From positions 1 to 10,118 of the forward strand of contig MNVP01000020.1 of NCBI GenBank assembly GCA_001871815.1: a stretch of 10,118 bases of DNA, read 5' to 3'. The position numbers and the translations under genes are program-made. Below the pieces are notes generated by a model, which was given only the letters and a program-made list of their open reading frames with translations, was not told the origin of the DNA and did no database searches. This DNA comes from Candidatus Omnitrophica bacterium CG1_02_40_15. GTDB lineage: Bacteria > Omnitrophota > Gorgyraeia > Gorgyraeales > Gorgyraeaceae. This document shows, piece by piece, positions 6,047-10,118 of the stretch. Numbering within the stretch: the first letter of the stretch is position 1; each line of letters begins with the position of its first letter.

Positions 6047-7743
6047 GTTGGCTGAATTAAAGCCCTTTGCCATTTTCTTTCTTTGATATCTTTTGGCACG
6101 TAAACATTCTCCCCTGTCATTGGATTTTTGCCTGTCCAATACATAGCAGCTGATACAGTCATTGGGAGAGGTATAAAATCCTGAATCTGCTCAGGCCTGA
6201 TTTTTCTTTCTGAAAGATAGCGCGCCATTTCTAAGCTTGCGTTTTTATCTGCGCCAGGATGAGATGTTATAAAATAATTTACAATGAACTGTTTTTTGCC
6301 AAGTTCTCTATTTGCATTCTGAAATCTTTTTACAAACCTCTCATACACCCTGATGCCAGGCTTATTCATAAGCTCCAGGACTTTATCAACAGTATGTTCC
6401 GGAGCTACTTTTAAATAACCGCTCACATGCTCTCTGCATAAAGCCTTCAGGTACCTGTCGGACTGTTTATCTGTCAGGAGGTCGTACCGCAAACCGCTGC
6501 CTATAAATATATGTTTCACGCCTTTAATCTTTTTGATCCTGTCCCAGAGGCTCAGGGTTTCGTCGTATCCAAGCTTAAGATTTTGGCATTTCGAAGGCAT
6601 AAGGCATTTTTTATCTTTACAAGCCCCGCGCCTTTCCCATGATTTGCAATCTGCGGCGTATAGATTCGCGGTAGGGCCTCCTATATCAGTTATTGTGCCT
6701 TTGAAATATTTTTGCTGCGTCAGGATTTCTATTTCTTTAACTATAGATTCCCTGCTCCTTGATTGTATTATGCGGCCCTGATGAATCCCCAGGGAACAAA
6801 AACTGCATTCCCCGCTGCAGCCCCTGTGAGAGATTATTGAATTTTTGACTGTCTCAAAACCCGGCACGCCGCCTTCTTTGTCATAGCTAGGATGAGGCAG
6901 CCTCGCGTAATCAAACAGATATATATCGTCCAGCTCTTTATAGGTCAAAGGTTTTTCCGGAGGGAGTTGGATAACAAATCTATCGCCGTGCTTCTGGGCA
7001 ATAGTTTTGCCTCTCACAGGATCAGACTCCAAATAAAACAATCTGAACGCCTCGTTGAATTTATCTTTATCTTTTTCAATCTCTTCAAAAAAAGGTATCT
7101 CCAGATAATTTTTTAAACCGCTTATGTCTTTTTTTATAATTACTGTGCCGCGTATATTATCCAAGCTTTTTATGTCTTCGCCTTTTTGGAGCCTATTGGC
7201 TACTTCTACAATCTGTTTTTCCCCCATTCCATAGACCAATAAATCTGCTTTTGCATCCAGAAGGATTGAGCGGCGCACTGCATCTGACCAGAAATCATAA
7301 TGGGCCAGCCTCCTCAAGCTCGCTTCTATGCCGCCCAATACAATAGGCGTATCAGGAAAAAGCTCTCTTACCTTATTCGCGTAAACAATAGTAGCCCTGT
7401 TAGGCCTTAGCCCTATCTTTCCGCCGGGCGAATAATCATCTTGTTTTCTCTTGGAGCGGTTAATGGTGTAATTGGAAAGGATTGAATCCATATTGCCTGC
7501 TGTTATCCCGAAAAATAACCTTGGCTTTCCTAGTTTCAAAAAGTCATCCGAGGTTTTCCAGTCAGGTTGAGCTATAATGCCGACTTTGAACCCAGCGCTT
7601 TCAAGAACCCTGGCAATAACAGCTGCGCCAAAAGACGGGTGATCCACATACGCATCACCTGTAATAAGTATAATATCCAGTTCATCCCATCCTTTTTCCT
7701 TCATATCCTGTTTGCATATAGGTAAAAATCTTGTATTCATCAT
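6019..7743 (-). CDS. YgiQ-family radical SAM protein
   Basis: A 574-aa protein. The N-terminal B12-binding-like domain starts FLPICKQDMKEKGWDELDIILITGDAYVDHPSFG, typical of YgiQ (UPF0313). The radical SAM motif is GCSGECSFC (C309, C313, C316), which binds the 4Fe-4S cluster that cleaves S-adenosylmethionine. A second Cys group (C366, C375, C380, C386) follows. The family's reaction is not established. Start: ATG at 7743 or 7740; the family length fits these better than an in-frame TTG at 7755 inside the palindrome. Oddity: after ENVYVPKDIKERKWQRALIQ the protein ends in TNNFTNQHC, encoded by palindrome copy 1. Relatives usually carry some 20 more residues, so the C-terminus looks clipped but the conserved core is complete. 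No Shine-Dalgarno is visible. A terminator and palindrome copy 2 lie directly upstream. Confidence 0.9.
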   Translation of the reverse strand: MMNTRFLPICKQDMKEKGWDELDIILITGDAYVDHPSFGAAVIARVLESAGFKVGIIAQPDWKTSDDFLKLGKPRLFFGITAGNMDSILSNYTINRSKRKQDDYSPGGKIGLRPNRATIVYANKVRELFPDTPIVLGGIEASLRRLAHYDFWSDAVRRSILLDAKADLLVYGMGEKQIVEVANRLQKGEDIKSLDNIRGTVIIKKDISGLKNYLEIPFFEEIEKDKDKFNEAFRLFYLESDPVRGKTIAQKHGDRFVIQLPPEKPLTYKELDDIYLFDYARLPHPSYDKEGGVPGFETVKNSIISHRGCSGECSFCSLGIHQGRIIQSRSRESIVKEIEILTQQKYFKGTITDIGGPTANLYAADCKSWERRGACKDKKCLMPSKCQNLKLGYDETLSLWDRIKKIKGVKHIFIGSGLRYDLLTDKQSDRYLKALCREHVSGYLKVAPEHTVDKVLELMNKPGIRVYERFVKRFQNANRELGKKQFIVNYFITSHPGADKNASLEMARYLSERKIRPEQIQDFIPLPMTVSAAMYWTGKNPMTGENVYVPKDIKERKWQRALIQPTNNFTNQHC

Positions 7744-7754
7744 GAAATCTTGCA

Positions 7755-7795
7755 AACAACTTTACAAACTGACAATGTCAGTTTGTAAAGTTGTT
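7755..7795. repeat. Long perfect palindrome, copy 2 (20-bp arms), upstream of the ygiQ-like gene
   Basis: Arms 7755-7774 and 7776-7795 are perfectly complementary around one base (7775). The outer 14 bp equal copy 1; three inner base pairs differ, each compensated on the other arm. It directly abuts the terminator of the upstream operon and ends 11 nt before the first ATG of the ygiQ-like gene. It fills almost all the space where a promoter for that gene could be. On the minus strand TTTACA (7789-7784) and TGTAAA (7766-7761) are 17 bp apart, so the palindrome may itself be the promoter. Confidence 0.9.
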
Positions 7796-7830
7796 AAAAA
7801 TAAATCCCCGGTAAAATATCTGCCGGGGAT
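7796..7830 (-). terminator. Intrinsic terminator of the barrel/secreted-protein operon
   Basis: On the minus strand, ATCCCCGG (7830-7823) pairs with CCGGGGAT (7811-7804) over 8 bp with an 11-base loop, followed by TTTATTTTT. It lies 34 bases after the stop of the small secreted-protein gene. GC-rich stem plus U-tract is the standard form. The other strand has no T-tract, so it works one way only. Confidence 0.88.
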
Positions 7831-7864
7831 CATTATGTTATATTCTGTTATAGTCAATCTGTTT

Positions 7865-8512
7865 TTAATTTATTATCTGCATTTCTACGCTTGGTTCAGT
7901 AGGATAGGCTACAGCGGTGCCTGCGCCTGTCTGCTCAAAGGTAGTAGCTCCTGTGACATCAAATTTCACTCTCACCTTTTGAGTGGACCCTTTCGCCGCT
8001 GTAATAGTAGAGGGAAGATTGTATGTCTTAGTATAGGTATCTGCTGTTGTATCCACCCCTGATACAGTAGAAGGAACTTTGCACGTACCTTCAGTATAAC
8101 TGGCAGCGCTGTTAGACGCTTGAATACTTCCTCCTACTCCAGCAGTTGAAGTAGTGTAGTAAATCGTTCCGGCGCCTCCTGCAAAAATATTGCCACTATC
8201 CGTATAAGATGCCTTTACAGTCATATCTCGGTCTAATGTAACTTCTATTTGATCGTATGTGCCTTCCGGTATCGCTGACCCTGATACATAGCCTGCTGCA
8301 AGTTCTCCGGCATTAACAGAAGCGATATTTACAGAAAGATCTGCTTCTCCCACAGTCACCCATTCAAGGGTAACTGAATTACGCAGCCTGGCTTTTTTCA
8401 TTATGATCGTATACGGATCAGGATTCACAGTAGCTGTCACAGCAAGCGCTATTTCAGACATAAGAAACACAAATAATAATAGTAAAATCGAACTTTTCAA
8501 TATAATTTTCAT
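7865..8512 (-). CDS. Small secreted protein of unknown function, partner of the barrel gene
   Basis: A 215-aa exported protein. A signal peptide (about 1-24, Lys-flanked hydrophobic core LLLLFVFLMSE, cleavage after ALA) precedes a Thr/Ser/Gly/Ala-rich mature part low in charge and predicted beta-rich. One Cys (about residue 144) is present. The stretch around residues 35-95, with LEWVTVGEADLSVNIASV then AIPEGTYDQIEVTLD, faintly resembles DUF4382-type secreted domains (W near the start, then an IP-x-GxY-x-x-I strand); this is tentative. It starts 13 nt after the barrel gene, with Shine-Dalgarno AAAGGAGAG (8519-8527) overlapping the barrel stop, so the two are co-transcribed and probably translationally coupled. 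It could be a surface or periplasmic partner of the barrel. A terminator follows. Confidence 0.82.
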   Translation of the reverse strand: MKIILKSSILLLLFVFLMSEIALAVTATVNPDPYTIIMKKARLRNSVTLEWVTVGEADLSVNIASVNAGELAAGYVSGSAIPEGTYDQIEVTLDRDMTVKASYTDSGNIFAGGAGTIYYTTSTAGVGGSIQASNSAASYTEGTCKVPSTVSGVDTTADTYTKTYNLPSTITAAKGSTQKVRVKFDVTGATTFEQTGAGTAVAYPTEPSVEMQIIN

Positions 8513-8525
8513 GACATACTCTCCT

Positions 8526-9389
8526 TTATTTTCTACCTACTTCTATTGTCATACCTCCCACGTCTTTCCATTTTTCAACCTGTATGTTGAAATTTCTCTC
8601 CACCCTGTCCAGAGTCCTTTCCTTCAAATCTACATCAGGATACGCCTCCTGATCCGGCTTAAGCGCTTCTTTCAGGCTTTTCAAAGTGAAGTTATCAAAT
8701 GCCAGGCTGAAACGGCCGTCCAACACATATTCACGATCGCCCTTATTGTCATCATAAGTTTCCAGATTGAACACTAAAAATTTAAAAGGCTTTGCTTCGG
8801 CTCTTAATTTATTGCCTGCTATATTCTTGAATTTTTTATAGTCATAATAATAATACTGCGCGAATAATTTCAGCCATGGAAGATGCGGCACCGGCGCGCC
8901 AAGTTCTGCGTCAAAACCATCTACTACCTTTTCATAGGTAGTATAGCTGGATGTCTCTTCAACAGTCCTCTTGGGAGAGGCGCCGATATAGGAATTTGTC
9001 CTGAATTCCCACTTTTTGGCAATCGCCTCAAGGCCTACGCCTGTTCTATAGTGTTTATGAAGCGCCTGATAATCAAAAAATGTGTTAATGCCGCCTAACA
9101 ATTCTCCGTCATTCATAAGTTTTCTATATCCTAAACCGGTAGAATATGTGTTTCTCTCGTCAAGCATTGTAATCCTATCGTGCGTAAAAAATGTATCCAC
9201 CTTGTCTTCTGATTGGTAGATAGGCTGGACAGTTTCCAAGTAAACACGCGGCTTCTGGTCTGTTTCAACAGATAAGCCAAAATCAGTCCTCTTCAGCCAT
9301 TCAGGAATTTCTTTGTCTTCTGCTAAGGCCAGATATGCGGTTCCGAATACTGACATAAGTAATAACGCCAAAAATAATATTTTCCTCAT
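8526..9389 (-). CDS. Free-standing inverse-autotransporter (intimin/invasin-type) beta-barrel protein
   Basis: A 287-aa outer-membrane protein. The signal peptide MRKILFLALLLMSVFGTAYLALA is cleaved before EDKEIP. The mature part matches the inverse-autotransporter beta domain: YLETVQPIYQ, DTFFTHDRITMLDERNTYSTGLGYR, LLGGINTFFDYQ, HYRTGVGLEAIAKKWEFR, then alternating aromatic strands such as FAQYYYYDYKKF. Intimin and invasin use this barrel to export a C-terminal Ig-like passenger; here no passenger follows and the protein ends soon after the barrel (MTIEVGRK). It therefore may be a plain porin-like or anchoring barrel, or act with the next gene. Start: ATG 9389 is 7 nt from GGAGG; ATG 9392 directly before it is also possible. 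A strong promoter lies at 9419-9447. Confidence 0.85.
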   Translation of the reverse strand: MRKILFLALLLMSVFGTAYLALAEDKEIPEWLKRTDFGLSVETDQKPRVYLETVQPIYQSEDKVDTFFTHDRITMLDERNTYSTGLGYRKLMNDGELLGGINTFFDYQALHKHYRTGVGLEAIAKKWEFRTNSYIGASPKRTVEETSSYTTYEKVVDGFDAELGAPVPHLPWLKLFAQYYYYDYKKFKNIAGNKLRAEAKPFKFLVFNLETYDDNKGDREYVLDGRFSLAFDNFTLKSLKEALKPDQEAYPDVDLKERTLDRVERNFNIQVEKWKDVGGMTIEVGRK

Positions 9390-9394
9390 CATCC

Positions 9395-9403
9395 CACCTC
9401 CTT
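9395..9403 (-). promoter_or_regulatory. Full Shine-Dalgarno before the barrel gene
   Basis: AAGGAGGTG is the best ribosome-binding site in the window. Its GGAGG core is 7 nt from the ATG at 9389 and 4 nt from the ATG at 9392, which favours 9389. It implies strong translation, unlike the SD-less starts of the HAD, ygiQ-like, helicase and rnfG genes. Confidence 0.85.
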
Positions 9404-9418
9404 GATTATTTTGAAAAT

Positions 9419-9447
9419 ATATTACTATCTTTAGTTTACGATGTCAA
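9419..9447 (-). promoter_or_regulatory. Strong sigma70-type promoter of the barrel/secreted-protein operon
   Basis: On the minus strand a perfect -35 TTGACA (9447-9442) is followed by a 17-bp spacer and -10 TAATAT (9424-9419). Start of transcription is expected near 9412, about 20 nt before the start codon. The -35 begins 3 nt after the yjbQ stop, so the operon is separate from yjbQ, though read-through is possible because no terminator follows yjbQ. Confidence 0.75.
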
Positions 9448-9450
9448 GAA

Positions 9451-9867
9451 TTATTCGCCTATTATCTTTACTAATATTCTCTTTTTTCTCTGGCCGTCGA
9501 ATTCGCCGTAGAAAATCTGTTCCCACGGCCCAAAATCAAGCTCGCCCTTTGTTACCGCTACCACAACTTCTCTGCCCATAATAGTCCTTTTAAGGTGCGC
9601 GTCGCCGTTATCCTCTCCTGTCAGATTATGTTTATACTTATCAACTCCGTACGGCGCAAGCTTTTCCACCCATTTCAGGAAATCTTCGTGGAGGCCTGAT
9701 TCATTATCATTTATAAATACGCTGGCTGTGATATGCATGGCATTTACAAGGCAAATGCCTTCTTTTATCCCGCTTTTGGCGAGGGCATTTTCTACCTCTG
9801 AAGTAACATTCACTATTTCATATCTATTTTTGGTATTCATCCAGATGTAATCTGTGTATGATTTCAC
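9451..9867 (-). CDS. yjbQ: YjbQ family (UPF0047) protein
   Basis: A 138-aa small cytosolic protein of the YjbQ/UPF0047 family, full length. Hallmarks: LVNAMHITASVFINDNESGLHEDFLKW (H45, N54, E56 in a predicted active-site pocket), NGDAHLKRTIMG (H91) and GPWEQIFYGEFDGQRKKR (W115, E122, D124). Members form trimers and have been described with weak thiamine-phosphate synthase activity; the physiological role is unclear. The start is GTG at 9867, with Shine-Dalgarno GAGGTGA at 9871-9877; MKSYTDYIWMNTK is the normal family opening. It follows a HemW-like gene by 67 nt across a GC-rich palindrome ending 3 nt before the Shine-Dalgarno, so its translation could depend on that structure. Confidence 0.92.
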   Translation of the reverse strand: MKSYTDYIWMNTKNRYEIVNVTSEVENALAKSGIKEGICLVNAMHITASVFINDNESGLHEDFLKWVEKLAPYGVDKYKHNLTGEDNGDAHLKRTIMGREVVVAVTKGELDFGPWEQIFYGEFDGQRKKRILVKIIGE

Positions 9868-9879
9868 AATTCACCTCAT

Positions 9880-9924
9880 CTCCGTTCTCCGAACGGGGTA
9901 GTTACCCCCGTTCGGAGAACGGAG
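9880..9924. repeat. GC-rich nested palindrome between the hemW-like gene and yjbQ
   Basis: Arms 9880-9898 and 9906-9924 pair perfectly over 19 bp around a 7-base loop (9899-9905). Each arm contains its own smaller palindrome, CCGTTC-TCC-GAACGG or its complement, so the element can fold as one long hairpin or two short ones. It sits 10 nt after the hemW-like stop and ends 3 nt before the yjbQ Shine-Dalgarno on the minus strand. No T-tract follows. It is much richer in GC than its surroundings, which suggests an inserted repeat. Confidence 0.85.
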
Positions 9925-9934
9925 GCGGTTACGT

Positions 9935-10118
9935 TTATAGAAATGCAGAGGAAACAGTGTCTGAAAACAAAAATCCTTTTTCAGTAAGCATTATACCTCT
10001 TTTCTCCCGGGTCAGCTCATCTATTTTATACTCCAGAAGGGCATCTTTCGAAAGCTCATCAAGAATGCCTTTTTCCAAAGTGTCCTCGAAATCAAAGCCT
10101 GTTTTATTTTTGAACCAA
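9935..10118 (-). CDS. HemW/HemN-like radical SAM protein, C-terminal end
   Basis: The last 60 codons of a gene entering from the right edge, ending in TAA at 9937-9935. The visible peptide runs from WFKNKTGFDFEDTL to LLEYKIDELTREKRGIMLTEKGFLFSDTVSSAFL. The pattern of a short helix, a Leu-rich turn and L-T-x-K-G-x-x-x-S-D-x-V-x-x-F-L matches the C-terminal domain of HemW/HemN-type proteins (HemW is a haem chaperone related to oxygen-independent coproporphyrinogen III oxidase). The radical SAM Cys motif lies outside the window, so HemW cannot be told from HemN here. Next downstream is yjbQ after 67 nt; they are likely co-transcribed. Confidence 0.65.
   Translation of the reverse strand, partial: WFKNKTGFDFEDTLEKGILDELSKDALLEYKIDELTREKRGIMLTEKGFLFSDTVSSAFL

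Noticed and set aside
6004..7795. Composite transposon or insertion sequence bounded by the two palindromes
   Set aside because: The gene between is a chromosomal YgiQ-type gene, no transposase is present, and each palindrome is self-complementary rather than one half of a terminal inverted repeat.
7712..8062. Plus-strand frame of 116 codons
   Set aside because: It runs through the palindrome, the terminator and the antisense of the secreted-protein gene; no start signal.
8403..8777. Plus-strand frame of 124 codons opposite the barrel/secreted genes
   Set aside because: Antisense shadow of two well-supported genes; no family pattern.
1..10118. CRISPR array
   Set aside because: No regularly spaced direct repeats were seen; the repeats present are isolated palindromes.

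Overview
The window reads as ordinary bacterial chromosome, roughly 40% GC and densely coded. Nearly everything is on the minus strand; one gene, a helicase, is on the plus strand. The organism is a Gram-negative-type bacterium, because an outer-membrane beta-barrel gene of the inverse-autotransporter class is present. The mix of an Rnf-type redox pump, a short Ski2-like helicase, YgiQ/HemW-type radical SAM genes and a free-standing inverse-autotransporter barrel recalls uncultured PVC-related lineages such as Omnitrophota. That placement is inference; no rRNA or marker gene confirms it.

Right-to-left on the minus strand. Block 1 (about 10118-9451): the 3' end of a HemW/HemN-like radical SAM gene, then a GC-rich nested palindrome, then yjbQ. 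Block 2 (9447-7796): a strong sigma70-type promoter drives a two-gene unit, a signal-peptide-bearing inverse-autotransporter beta-barrel and a small secreted protein, closed by an intrinsic terminator. Block 3 (7795-5350): a YgiQ-family radical SAM gene and a HAD phosphatase. Each is preceded by a copy of the same 20-21 bp perfect palindrome, and both start codons sit in a similar context about 13 nt after it. Block 4 (3481-5361, plus strand): a Ski2-like helicase with a DSHCT C-terminal domain, converging on the phosphatase with a 12-nt overlap. Block 5 (3432-1): a MerR-type regulator with a Cys-rich tail, followed by rnfC, rnfD and the start of rnfG, from a divergent promoter.

How it fits together: the MerR-like protein is the first gene of the rnf operon and ends 1 nt before rnfC, so it is the obvious candidate regulator of a membrane ferredoxin-linked redox pump. 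Its CWE-x-K-x-C / CP-x-Y tail could sense metal, Fe-S or redox state. The RnfC carries both 4Fe-4S motifs but lacks the usual Gly-rich nucleotide/FMN loop, and RnfD has NqrB-like signatures.

The most notable non-coding signal is a set of perfect inverted repeats at gene junctions: 320-414, 1539-1567, 6004-6046, 7755-7795 and 9880-9924. The pair at 6004 and 7755 differ at three stem positions, all compensated, and carry promoter-like hexamers in their arms. No CRISPR array, tRNA, rRNA or transposase gene was seen. The largest gap between genes is 160 bases (280-439).
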